From: Sordaria brevicollis
Lineage: Eukaryota; Ascomycota; Sordariomycetes; Sordariales; Sordariaceae
DNA: 64,000 nt
Direction: 5' to 3'
NCBI GenBank assembly: GCA_033439795.1
Contig: JAUTDP010000002.1
Coordinates: forward strand, 1,116,001 to 1,180,000
Made by a program: the position numbers and the translations under genes. Positions 12,301 through 22,868 of this stretch are shown here, one piece after another (the first letter of the stretch is position 1; every line of letters starts with the position of its first letter). The notes under the pieces were generated by a model. That model saw only the letters and a list, made by a program, of their open reading frames with translations. It was not told the DNA's origin and searched no databases.

Positions 12301-13481
12301 TGTTGACGGAAGTTTGCCGATGCAAGTTGGGAGTGGCTTTGCTTGACGTCGCTGTGTCGTGCTGATTGAAGGTCGAGTGCCCTGTTCACAATGCGAAAGT
12401 GAGACAGCTGACAGACGGACGGACAACGAGAGAGTCGAACAGGAGAAGGTCACCTACGGCGGGGTTGCCACCTCGTCGCAAGTCTTCTTATCGACTCCTC
12501 ATGGCCCGGTTATGCGCGCTCCCGATTCTAAGAGGAGATGAACCAATCAGTACCAATTCCGATAGAAAGACAACAACATCAAGAATGGGTGAAGGAACCG
12601 ACCTAACCTGTTTGGAGCTCATGAGGGGAGAACTCGAGTTGCGGATCCTCCCACGGAAAGCAAACAAGTCCGTTCAATCCAACACATCATGGCAGATGGT
12701 AACTTTTTGTGGAATAGGACATCTAATGGCGAGCACGGCGGGTGAGAGGAAATTGTTAGTTCAAGACTGGAGTTCAGGATTGCGAACATGGCATATGAAC
12801 TTACAAGGTCGGTAAGATGGCGGCGAAGAAATTGATCCATCGAGGGACATGAGCGAAGATGCAGTGGAAATCGAGAAACAGACGCAAGAATCTATGGAGG
12901 TTGGAAAAAGTTTCGTAGGGGTGATTTGGGACAAGAGGAAAGCACGAACGCAGGGTCATGAGAAGTGGAAGTATTGCGTGATGTCAGCCATGTAGAAGCA
13001 ATGCGGAAGGGACAAACGTGCAGAAAGTGTGAGTAGGAAGGGCCGACCGCAGAACGGAAGTTGCGACATGCAAATAACCATGCAAGTATTCCCAATAAAG
13101 TGGTATGGTAACCTGGTGCAGATTTGGAAGATCACTGTTAAAACACTAACGCCCTCACCAAAGATGCCGATAGAGGGTTCTTCAAATCTTAAACCTCTTC
13201 ATCTTTTTTTGTCCTCTTAACCGTGACTGCAACGAACACACCGATATCTCATCATCGAACTTTATGTCACATGCTCCTCTCACCTCACAACCTCACAACC
13301 TCCATCTAGATACCTTTGCCATGGATCCACTGTATCACGCACAAAACGTCCAGGACACCCAGTTACAAGAAACATATCCATAAACTACTTTTGTGTTGTC
13401 CTTCACCATAGGTCCACCATACGCAACCCCCCTCACTCAAACCCTAAATATACCTAAACATATTCTCCCTAACCCCCCTCT
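12301..13481. other. Intergenic region, no gene seen
   Basis: About 1.2 kb lies between the start of the HET gene and the 3' end of the next minus-strand gene. Open frames here are short and mutually overlapping, without recognisable domains. It presumably holds the HET promoter and the 3' untranslated region of the neighbour. Confidence 0.6.
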
Positions 13482-14798
13482 TCATAGCCACCGGCTTGCC
13501 ATCCTCATACTCCACCCCGCTCGCGCCCCCTCCCCCGCCATATCCTCCATCCTCATCCTAAGCTCCTCATCCAACTCCGCCTGCGTCTTCTTCCTGGGCT
13601 TCTGCTGCTCCGCAAACGCCGGCCCCGTCCTTCTGCCCGACAACCCACTCGAAGCCGTAATATCCGGCGACGTCGAATGTGAACTAGCCGACATGGACGG
13701 CGTCGATCCTGAGCTGCCAGAGATACCTACTTTGGGACTCTGGTAACTACCGGAGGAGGTGGTCGAAGTAGTGGAGAAAGGACTAACAGCCGTCGGCGCC
13801 GGAGCGTGTTGAGTGTCCAACTTGACACTAGGAATACTCGCCGCCCCCACAGACAGGTTGGGTACCGACCCCTCTCTAATATCAGCCGTCGAAAACCCGC
13901 CCGCCGTAGCAAGTGGTTGCTGCCCCAGTCCCGTGGTCGCATCAATCGGTATGGTCGCCTGTCCCAGGTTTTGCGAGATGTGGGAATTCATAGGCGAGGC
14001 GTAGTCGGGGCTGTTGCTCTCCATTTTTTCTTCTTTGCCGTGGTGGATCCCACTCCCACTTTCACTCCGTCCTCCAGACGTACCGCTCCTAATGTCCCCC
14101 ATCGCCCTCCTCGTCTCCCTCGGCTCGCCAAAAATCCCCGCCGGAAACTCGCTAGTGTGGGCGGTATCCCGTCCCATCATCCTGCTACTAACCGCCTCGC
14201 GACCACTTAGGGCTTCCTGCGCCATCTCGCTTCCCCATGCCTCGGTGACATCGCGCCCGGCGCGGCCGGCTTCCCACCCGTCGCTGGCGTCGGCGGAGGC
14301 GCGGATGCCTTCCCATTCTTCGGGGTGGGCTACTGCTTTTGGATCTTCACTTTGGGCTCCTTGGGCAGAGCGAGAGGCAATGCGTTCGGCGTGAATCCCT
14401 TCCCATTCTTCCGGGTGTTCGATGGTTTGTTGGACGGTTTGTTTGAGGGACGGGAGGATTGTGTGGCCCGTCTTTTTTGGGGGGGTGTCAGTGTTAGCCA
14501 CGGTTATATAAGTTTCCCATGCCACTGTTCGATGGGGATATGTATGACACGAAACTCTTGTGGGCTGGCTTACAGAAGTTCTAGACTGCGGCGGAATGGC
14601 CTCATCCCCTTTATCCATCGTCGGCATCCCACCCTGCGAATCCTGCCCAACAGAGATGAATCCCTTGCCGGAAGTCTGCTTGGCTTTGCGAGTACCACCT
14701 GTGTCGAGGTCTGTGACTATGTTCCTGGCTGATACTGCCGCCCGGAAAGGGGCGACGGGCGCTATGGCGCGGGGGAGGCGGGTTAGCAGGCGTGACAT
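13482..14798 (-). CDS. Mitochondrial-type protein with HPEEWEGI repeats
   Basis: The open frame has 438 codons from ATG at 14798. The N-terminus MSRLLTRLPRAIAP..., Arg-rich and without acidic residues for about 28 positions, is a good mitochondrial presequence. Two copies of HPEEWEGI(H/R)A lie about 35 residues apart in the middle. The rest is Ser/Gly/Thr-rich and low complexity, ending in a basic-acidic KKTQAELDEELRMRMEDM helix. A likely intron at 14573-14472 (GTAAGC donor, GCTAACAC branch, AAAAAAG acceptor) is 102 nt, stop-free and a multiple of three, so both the spliced (404 aa) and unspliced (438 aa) forms are open. I do not recognise a named family. The function is unknown; import into mitochondria is inferred from the presequence. 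Confidence 0.65.
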   Translation of the reverse strand: MSRLLTRLPRAIAPVAPFRAAVSARNIVTDLDTGGTRKAKQTSGKGFISVGQDSQGGMPTMDKGDEAIPPQSRTSVSQPTRVSCHTYPHRTVAWETYITVANTDTPPKKTGHTILPSLKQTVQQTIEHPEEWEGIHAERIASRSAQGAQSEDPKAVAHPEEWEGIRASADASDGWEAGRAGRDVTEAWGSEMAQEALSGREAVSSRMMGRDTAHTSEFPAGIFGEPRETRRAMGDIRSGTSGGRSESGSGIHHGKEEKMESNSPDYASPMNSHISQNLGQATIPIDATTGLGQQPLATAGGFSTADIREGSVPNLSVGAASIPSVKLDTQHAPAPTAVSPFSTTSTTSSGSYQSPKVGISGSSGSTPSMSASSHSTSPDITASSGLSGRRTGPAFAEQQKPRKKTQAELDEELRMRMEDMAGEGARAGWSMRMASRWL

Positions 14799-15608
14799 AT
14801 TGACTGTGTTTATCGTCTATTTTCGGTGAAAAGTATGATTCTGATGAGTTCTCCTTCACTTCTAGGTGAGTGGGTGTATTAAAGTCGAAAAAAAGAATGC
14901 AGGTAATGCTTGAGACATGCAAGTCCGAGGTGTGCGTAGGGTAAGATGCAGAATGCTTGGCGTCAAATCCCAAAGACCCTTAAACCTCTCAATTGGAATT
15001 GAGGAGCTTTTGCTGATCGCTCAATGGCAATACATCACCGTTTCCTCAATAGTTGACCCTGGAGGAGGGCAGTGACGAGCGGCAACCGTCATCGAGGGTC
15101 GTGATGTCATACCCCGATAAGGAGGTGATCTGTGATAAGGATATGGAGTCCGCCACTCGATAAGGCGCGATAAGGTGCGTGGCCCACAAATTACTCAATT
15201 CGTCCCATATTGAGCACCTTGATGGTCAAATGCCAGAGGAGAGATCGGAAAAGAAGTCCACCAATTGTTCGTTCACAGTTTGATCTCTTCACTTAAGTTT
15301 GTTATTAACGCCGAAGAGGCAATCGATAGCTTCACAAGTCGGAACAGCAGTTTTTAACAATGTGATGTAGGCATTATCAACTAGGTAGTACTCGTAACAA
15401 TCATTAGGTAGAGGTAGTGTACCGTCATGCCAGCCAAACACCAACACCCAACACCAAAGAAACCACATCCACCTCCATTATGTACATCCCCTTTTTTCCA
15501 TCCATCATCCCCAATTATTCATCAAGTCATGGTATAATTACATAGCAGCCTTGCACCTTGATGCAAAAAAGCCACCGGGTATAAAACATTAAGAAACACT
15601 ATCACCCC
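14799..15608. other. Intergenic region, no gene seen
   Basis: Promoter side of the mitochondrial-type gene and 3' side of the Rds1-like gene. There are no convincing open frames. It includes pyrimidine-rich and CAACACCAAC-type stretches near 15440-15480. Confidence 0.55.
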
Positions 15609-17012
15609 TTAACCAGACTGGTACATACCAACAGCATAAACATGAGGGTTCAGCTGCGTCAAGTTGTAAGGAGTAACATAGAGATCCTCATCCGTCAACA
15701 CAAGGAAGATGGTGCCGTTGATGGCCGGGTTGCCATCAAAGGTGCTGACGTCAGGCTGGATCGTGTAGGCGCTGTTGCCCTTGATGTCCTCAAGCGGAGA
15801 GTAGGTGACGTTGAGCTGCGAGACCCAGGCGGCGAACTTGGGAGGGCCGGCCTTGGTGTCCGTCACGTAGCTGTTGTTGGGGCCGATGGGCTTGCCGGGC
15901 TCGTCCCACTCGAGGAAGACCTGGCGGCCGGGGTAGGAAAGGGGCATGGAGCGGTTGCGGGTGATACCCGGAGCGCAGGACAGGCCGACTTCGGTCGCGT
16001 TGGTGCAGTCGTCGTTGGCCTCGATGTTGCGGTAGGCGGCCGTGTTGGTGTAGCCGCCCGTGGTCTCGTTCCAGACGTTGGAGCCGTTGATGCGGAACGG
16101 GTTGGGCTGGTTCAGGATGTGGAGGGCCGGGTAGTTCTGCCAGGCCAAGCGAGTGTTGTTCTCAGGGCAGGAAGAGATGTAAGGGGCGAGGAGAGTCCAG
16201 GCCCACGACTGGGGAATGCCGACCAAGAACCACTCGGGAGTGGGGAAGAGACCCTCGAACTGACGGAAAATCATCTGCTGACGAGCCTCGGTCGTGATGG
16301 ACTGCAGCAGCAACTGACCGACGTCGTGGGCGTTGAGGTGGTTGAGGAAGCCGTACACACCGGCCTCACCGTAGCGAGTCAGCTTCTGGCAAAAGTCGAT
16401 GAACTCGTGCACGTTCATGGCAGGGTAGTTGTAAGTGCACTGGTTGGGAGCAGAGGGTCCGAGAATGTTGCTGAGAAGAGTGGCGTGGCCAACCTCCTGG
16501 TCAGCCATCCACTCGATCAAGTAACGGTCCTCGGCAGTAAGGCCGGCCTTCTCAAAGTCCTCAACCGAGAAGTGCTCGAGACCCCAGTGGAAGAGGTCGA
16601 GCTCGATCCATTCCTGGTGAAGAGCCAGGGCAATGGACTGGTAATCAAAGTCCGAAAGGACCCTGTAGACGGGCGCAGAGCCGTTGGTGCCGACACCGCC
16701 AGCGGGAGTGTAAGGGGCGGGCTGAGGAGCGTGAAGCTGACCGTCGCTGGGGTACTTGTAGGCATCGGGTCCGGGGGGTAGGGCCGGAATCGAAGGAGCC
16801 AAAACGCTGGTGGAAAGGGCACCGGTAGTGGTGGGTGGGGGTCCGGTGTAGGGACCGTGAGAAGTTACATTGGTAACGGGCTCGACCGGGCCCGTGATCT
16901 TGGGGACCGAGAATGTGGTGGTAGGCTCGGAGTAGATGGGAGCGGGAACGGCAAGCGATCTAGCAGCGAGGCCAAGCAGGCCAACGCCTGCCGAGAGTTT
17001 GAACCCGGCCAT
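15609..17012 (-). CDS. Secreted Rds1/LsdA-type ferritin-like protein
   Basis: 467 residues from ATG at 17012 (MAGFKLSAGV...), chosen because a signal peptide follows directly (hydrophobic residues 9-21, likely cleavage after SLA) and the upstream in-frame extension to 17165 looks like 5' leader. A Pro/Thr-rich linker (28-115) precedes a ferritin-like helical domain. Its features are HQEWIELDLFHWGLEHF (132-148), EVGHA with an ExxH motif (173-176), a YGFLNHLNAHD helix and TTEARQQMIFRQF. This matches the fungal family of S. pombe Rds1 (stress-responsive) and Aspergillus LsdA (late sexual development). The enzymatic activity of the family is not established. Several N-x-S/T sites in the C-terminal half fit secretion. 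No intron is needed. The second metal-ligand helix reads EARQQ instead of ExxH, so metal binding is uncertain. Confidence 0.88.
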   Translation of the reverse strand: MAGFKLSAGVGLLGLAARSLAVPAPIYSEPTTTFSVPKITGPVEPVTNVTSHGPYTGPPPTTTGALSTSVLAPSIPALPPGPDAYKYPSDGQLHAPQPAPYTPAGGVGTNGSAPVYRVLSDFDYQSIALALHQEWIELDLFHWGLEHFSVEDFEKAGLTAEDRYLIEWMADQEVGHATLLSNILGPSAPNQCTYNYPAMNVHEFIDFCQKLTRYGEAGVYGFLNHLNAHDVGQLLLQSITTEARQQMIFRQFEGLFPTPEWFLVGIPQSWAWTLLAPYISSCPENNTRLAWQNYPALHILNQPNPFRINGSNVWNETTGGYTNTAAYRNIEANDDCTNATEVGLSCAPGITRNRSMPLSYPGRQVFLEWDEPGKPIGPNNSYVTDTKAGPPKFAAWVSQLNVTYSPLEDIKGNSAYTIQPDVSTFDGNPAINGTIFLVLTDEDLYVTPYNLTQLNPHVYAVGMYQSG

Positions 17013-19348
17013 TGTAACTTGGTGTAGTGTGGTTGGCGAAGGAGAGCGAATTCTAAGAATGCTCAATGTCGAATGCTTGGAGACTGACTGAGAGAATGAA
17101 AAGTCTGGGGTGAACCGGACGGATGTTCCCAAGTTATAGGTCTCTGTACCACTCGGCCAAGGCAACCGATTCCCGGAGGGTTTTCACCGCGTCACCAAGG
17201 GTCCTGCCGTGCAAAGAGCTAGTACCTGACCAAGGCATCGGGTTGTGCCTGCGAGGATGGAGCTGCTGTGTACGCATCATCATCGATTTTCTTCAAGTGT
17301 CCAATGTCCAGGGCTCCTGCCAGCCACGCAATCCATACAGTAATCCAGCCATGTTCCCTTCCAGCCAGCCAACCAGGGTGTCTGTCCGGCTATTGCGCCC
17401 GCCTGGCGAGTTTTCCCCGAGTTTGTGTGAGACTGTGTGAGTGTCTCGGTTGCCCGAACTTTGTCTTTCCCTGTGAGGACAACAGCATACTGTACATACC
17501 TACCGCACCCGGCGGCCAGGCTTCGACGATCTGCAACCGTGGACCCGAAAGGTCCATGAGATCCACGAGGCAGTGTGTGGAAGCAAGGCAGTTGCTGGTT
17601 CTTCCACTGAGAGGGCTGCGTCATTGAAGGTCATTGAAAAGATGGATGGACAGCTAAATTCTCGATTGGTAAGGCGAGAGGATCTCCGCTCAGCGGTTTT
17701 GTAAGAGTTTGCTTTGTTCTCATGTGAACTCTCCATGATTGATGGACTTTGATTAGTGAGAAAGCCTACTGGAAACGGACGTTGCATTGGAAACCTCTGT
17801 CCAGTCGCCTCTTTGGCTGTTTACCAGGGGAATAGTCTTTTCCCGTGAATATGGGATAATATCCGAACCATCTTTTCATCGACTGGTGCGATGTGAGTCC
17901 CGAATAGTTCACGTCGTAAGCTTAACACGCATCGGGAAAAAACAGGTACTATCGAGCTAAGCTGTCGTGTACCTGCAAAGGGCAAACGGGAGGAAGCTTG
18001 CCCCGGTCCATGGAGGTGTCGTCGTCGAACATTGGAGGAAATTTTGGAGGAGGCTCTCTTGCAAGGTGTGGATGGCCCGGATGGGCAAGGGTTCGACAAC
18101 CACCAGGAAAAGCTTCGACTTTCTTGATTGGGCGCCATCAAGCTTTGTGGTAGGGGAAAGCTGGGTTGGCGATCGATGGGAAGGTGGGAAGGTGGGGATC
18201 GGTACCGGAGGGAAAGCTCATCTGGTGTGAGAAATTTTAGATTGTGGTGAAGAGAAAAAGACGATAAAAGTCATGACGACATGATGATGGCCTCTTGTAA
18301 GTCTAGTGCAAGGGGAAGGTTGCATTGCTGCAAATGGGGCTCCCCGAAGCCGCCCCACCTTCCCGTCCAAGCCAAGCAGGCCGTCTTGTTCAACTGCCGT
18401 TCGCCAAGGTCCAGAAACAAAAGGAGAAACAAAATAATGACCTTTTCGAGAAACATCCATGAACCGCAGTGAAAACCGAAATGCGCATGGACGCGTAAGA
18501 CAAGACCCGTATCAACGGTAACCGCCGTGATCAACTTCTCGGCTTAGGTAGTGAGGATAAGTCTTCACAAATGTTACGGCTCCGAGATGGGGTACAAACT
18601 GTGGCTAATTAACAGTGCTTAACAATCAACGCAGCGAAACACATGGCACTTAGATAGTATGTGATATTTAGTCATTGAAGGTTTGCTATCACGGCAGTTA
18701 ACGTCAACAACTGGACCTCTCCTTGTGGCCTGCGAAAGAGTATCCCGAATGATGGCTCGGGGAGATTTCAGAACCCGAATGATATCGATTCTGGGAAGAT
18801 CTTCGTTGCAGATACCGCATGGCTGGGAAAAAGAGGAGCCGCTAGGTATGTAGTTCGCCCGTTTGGAAAGTCAAAACCACCTTGTGATCTTATCAATCTG
18901 ATCAATGTATCATGCATCACGATCTGCTGTTCATGCCTGACAGAGGAAGAGGCCGAAGATAGTCGGCTGTTGATCTTATCAAACGATGGTTCTCTGAACA
19001 GGCGGTACTGCTCATAGAGAAACTAAAATATATGCCCGAAACCTCGCAGTTCCGTTGTGAGGTGCCTGGGCGATCCGGTACCCTCCGGAGAGACTACCGA
19101 CAGACCGGAGCCGACACTCCCACTTCTCGGACCGTGGGTGGGTACCTATGGCAACTGTCAGGAACAGGAACTGTGGTTGATGTTCGGACATCTGAAATCG
19201 ACGCCCGCATTATGTATAAGTCTGATACACCCACCAGACACGCCCCTGCAATTATAATTACAATAATCGGATCTCCAATCCAAGAGCACAGGAAGGATGG
19301 CGTGATGTCCAAAGGCCACTGCACTTCACCCAAAGTACACGACTGCCT
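17013..19348. other. 2.3-kb intergenic region, no gene recognised
   Basis: The region has balanced base composition but only short overlapping open frames on both strands and no recognisable domains. It lies upstream of the Rds1-like gene, so a long promoter/5' leader is plausible, and it also contains the 3' flank of the ankyrin gene. Nothing is supported as a separate gene. Confidence 0.5.
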
Positions 19349-21309
19349 TTACCGATTCGGATCAGCCCCCTTCTCAATAAACAAAACCACTGCATCCTCC
19401 ATCCCCTTCGACACGGCCGCATGCAACGGACTCGTCCCCTTCGCATCCAACTTGGTCACATCCGCACCCTTATCAACCAACAACGTGACCGTATCCATCC
19501 TTTCGCCCTCAATCGCACAATGCAGCGGCGTCCTTCCCGTGCTATCATGCGCATTGATATCACCTCCCTTATTAATCAAGATCTCCAAAATCTTGTTCTG
19601 TCCCCTCATAGCCGCCATATGCAACGGCCCCGATGGCGGCCCGGGGGGAAACACGGGGTTACCCACCACTCCACCTCCGCCAACCTGATGAAACTTCGGC
19701 GGCGGCACCGGTGGAATAACCTTTGGCTTCTTCATCCGCGCATACCTTTCCGACTGGGTCTCCAGCGCCCTCCCACCAGCTTGTAACCTCCGATAACGAC
19801 GATAGCTCGCGATGGAATCCATGTTGTCGGGTACCAAATCGTGGTTGTGCTCCTCACACCGTACCTCGATGAACCACTTGCTCGCGTGTCGCTTCTTGCA
19901 CACCAGCTTCATCTTGGCTGGACATCCAATTTTGTGCGTCGGCCGCTTGCGAATACCGGTACCGCTGTTTTTGCACGTGCCGCCGCGGTCGCACATCAGG
20001 TCGACGCGAACAACTTCGGACCCTTTGGCGTACTTGCCGCCGGGGTTCTTGGCTTTGGCGCACCCGGATTGGACGAGCATGTAACCCTGGCTGATGGCGT
20101 ATTCCATGACGGAGCTCATAGCTTGCTCGCGCGTGTCGTAGGGTCCTAGCATGAGGTTGGGACGGACGGTAGGTAGACGGAGGGGGTGATGGGTTGTACG
20201 AGGGGCGCTATGTAGCCGGCTGATCCGGGCAGATTTCCGTTCGCATCCGGAGCCTGACTTTGGTTGTCTGTGTTGGCGGTCCCGTCGTTGCTGCTGCCGT
20301 TGGGCTGAGGCGTGTCGTTGTTGGAGCTGACGTCGTTCATGGTCTCGTCCTGCTCTTCCTCGTCCTCATCTTCCTGTTCCTCCTCCTCCACCTCCTCGAG
20401 CATTGTCTCGTCTGGGGTACCATTGTTGGCAGTTTGCTGTGAGTTATGCTGCTGGTTATGAACCTGGAAAGCCGGGTGTTGGAGAGGTGAGTGCGCAAAG
20501 AACTTATTTTGCTGCGACTCTTGCTGGAGTTGGTGGAACTGCTGGGGCGTCAGTCCCTTGCTGCGTTGACTCTTAGTCTTTGCCTCTTGTTCAGCCCGCT
20601 GCTGTTCCCGTTCCTGTGCCTTTTTCTCCAGCCATGCTTGTTGTTCAGGTGTCAAGTTCTTTTGCGGTGGGTTGAATTGAGCTGTTGGCACACCCTGGTT
20701 TGACTGTTGCTGCTGCTGCTGCTGCTGCTGTTGCTGTGGAGCTTGTGCTTGGTAGTGTTGCTGTTGCTGTTGTTGCTGTTGTTGCCCATCAGCCTCGGGA
20801 GACTTGGCGTTCTGAAGCCATTGGTGTTGGTGTGGATAGTTTGCTTGGGCACCCCAGTACGCGTTGCCAGACAATTGTTGGTCACGTAGAATCTCTTCGG
20901 GAGTTCGAGGCTTCTGGGTGGGTAGAATTTGGTGGTATACGGGGGATGCTGTCTGTAGAGCCAATTCTCGCAACTGTGTCTGAGTATGAGGCGCAAAGAG
21001 GTTGGGTAGCTGTTGCTGCTGTGGTTGAGATTGTTGTTGCTGAGCGGATCGCTGGGGCGGGACAGAAGGAGGATGGATAGGAGTCTCGACACGGTGTTGG
21101 CGCTGGGGTGTTCGGCTGGCGTTTTGCTGTGGTTGACTTGGTTGTTGTTGTTGTTGATGATGTTGCTGTAATTGTTGCTGGTCCTATTCGCAGAGAGGCG
21201 GCGGTCAGCATTGAGGGGGTCCAGGAAGAAGTTAATCAATGGGAGCACTCCATACCGTGACCTGGAACTGCTGACCGAGGTAGTTGTTATTACCGGAGTT
21301 GCCAGACAT
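19349..21309 (-). CDS. Poly-Q, FAR1-like zinc domain and ankyrin-repeat regulator
   Basis: Exon 1 is 21309-21256 (MSGNSGNNNYLGQQFQVT); the intron is 21255-21184 (GTATGG...AATAG, TGCTGAC branch); exon 2 opens at 21183 and is Gln-rich with several CAG/CAA runs. It continues through a Lys/Gln segment and an acidic EVEEEEQEDEDEEEQDE stretch. The C-terminal part (from about 20152) has a Cys/His-rich domain (CDRGGTC ... GCPAKMKLVC ... EEHNHDL) like FAR1/WRKY-GCM1 DNA-binding domains, then three ankyrin repeats (GPLHMAAMRGQ, TPLHCAIEGER, SPLHAAVSKGM). A nuclear regulatory role is inferred. The two parts lie in different frames that overlap by 7 bases at 20146-20152. I could not find a clean intron joining them, so a missed intron, a frameshift or two genes all remain possible. 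Confidence 0.65.
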
Positions 21310-21685
21310 GGTGATGGTGGTGACGGGACCGAGTGCGGCCGCTTTGTTCTTGTGGGTTGGTATCTGGCGATAGATGTCAAGAGGCACGATAAAAGCACAG
21401 GGAGGAGAAAGGCGGGAGACCGCGGACGATATCCGGAGAGTCAGATTTGTCCGCGACTGGGAGGCAAGCCACCGCGTCTGTCGTTTTTGACCAATCGTGT
21501 GTCAATTCTGGCAGGCTGATGTGGAGATCGTGGCTGGTGATCTGCTGTGCACGGGCCTCTTTGCTCTCATCCGCATGTTTCCTATCGCCCAAGCCTCCTA
21601 AAGCGCAAGCGTGAATGTCGTTTAGCGGCCACAGCGCTTGGGTGCAGCTGCCCTGCCAGTAATAGTTAGTGCTCACAATCAAGTT

Positions 21686-22162
21686 CCTTAGAGGGAACCC
21701 CGAGGTTTTAAACATGGCCTCCTAAGGTATAAAAACAGAGTGTTTCGCTATTTATACAGTGTTTTCCCCACTAAGTGTCAATTGATTATAGTAGAAAAAC
21801 AGACTTTAACGGCCTTTCATAATGTTCTCGCGAATAGTAGAAAAGACGCTGCAAACAGCCAAAAATTTGGCTCATTTGGCCATCTTGAGAGTTGAAGCCA
21901 AATAGCTACTAAAGAGCTTTGGATCGTTGCATTTGGACGATATCATCATGAGTGAAATTTTGAGAGAAATTCAATGCTCCAATCCGTTTCCTTTGAATGT
22001 TGGAAAATGGGAAAATGACAATTTGGAAACGGAGGTCAAAGCGAACAGCCTGTTTTGGCTAAAATCCCTGTTCAGAATTTCTGTTGTGTTCATTTTTGCT
22101 ATTGTCTATTGACACTTAGCAAAAACGGCACCATGTTTAAAACCTCGGGGTTCCCTCTAAGG
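21686..22162. mobile_element. 477-bp MITE-like element with 32-bp perfect inverted repeats
   Basis: The 32-base sequence at 21686-21717, beginning CCTTAGAGGGAACCCC and ending TTTTAAACATGG, is perfectly inverted at 22131-22162. A second inner inverted pair (CTAAGTGTCAAT near 21771 and ATTGACACTTAG near 22108-22119) lies inside. The interior is non-coding. The flanks share only TT, so the target duplication is uncertain. It lies in the shared upstream region between the ankyrin gene (minus) and the kinase gene (plus). Transposon superfamily not assigned. Confidence 0.8.
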
Positions 22163-22868
22163 TTGTCTCGACCAAAACACCAACAACTTCATCCTCTTCA
22201 AACCATCTTCAACCTTCCCGTCTTCAACCTGACGCAACATTTATATGTCAGGATGGCACCAACGCCGACAACACAAATGGTTCATTCCTTACGTCCAATT
22301 GTTCATTCACAATCAGCTTCTGCAATACAGCTCCCAGTATTGTACTCCCATGATGTTCACCATGTTGTCCCTTCGACGCCGACGGCGATGAACAGCTTGA
22401 CAACTGCTTGTCGACGACAACAAAACCTTACGTCACGTATTAAACGGTGACCATGAGCGCGCTGACCCTGGTTATTCTTTTCAAGTTAAAGGCACAAGTG
22501 TACCTTTCCCCAAACAATGGCCTAAATCTTGATTCCTTTGTTGCGTCTTTTCTGTTCCAGGCCGTCTCATGGCGTTTTGGACGACACTCCATTTGTTTGC
22601 CATGTTGAAGCTTGCCGGATGCGGTTCATCAGCATCCTGAATTCTTCTCTCCCATGTGCCTTTGTTATTTCTCAAGCTGTCTGTCTCCCAAGTTCACTCA
22701 CTCCCAAACACACATCACCACCTTGAACCCTTTTGCTGTCGCATATCAGACTCTGGACCTTACCTTTGGAGTTTCACAAGTGCCTCTTGACTCACCGGCA
22801 GGACCAAACACTCAACATCTAGTTTCTCTCCTCCAGCAATCGATTACGCCCCACATCCACATTCCACA
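22163..22868. other. Upstream region of the kinase gene
   Basis: About 700 bases of pyrimidine-rich, CAACA/CATCAC-rich sequence lie between the MITE and the kinase start codon, probably promoter and 5' leader. Small open frames are present but have no recognisable domain. Confidence 0.5.

Noticed and set aside
15642..16781. 379-codon plus-strand frame
   Set aside because: Antisense shadow of the Rds1-like gene; Val/Gly-rich composition typical of reversed codons.
20652..21398. 248-codon Asn/Ser-rich minus-strand frame
   Set aside because: Frame-shifted reading of the poly-Q coding exon (CAA/CAG read as AAC/AGC).
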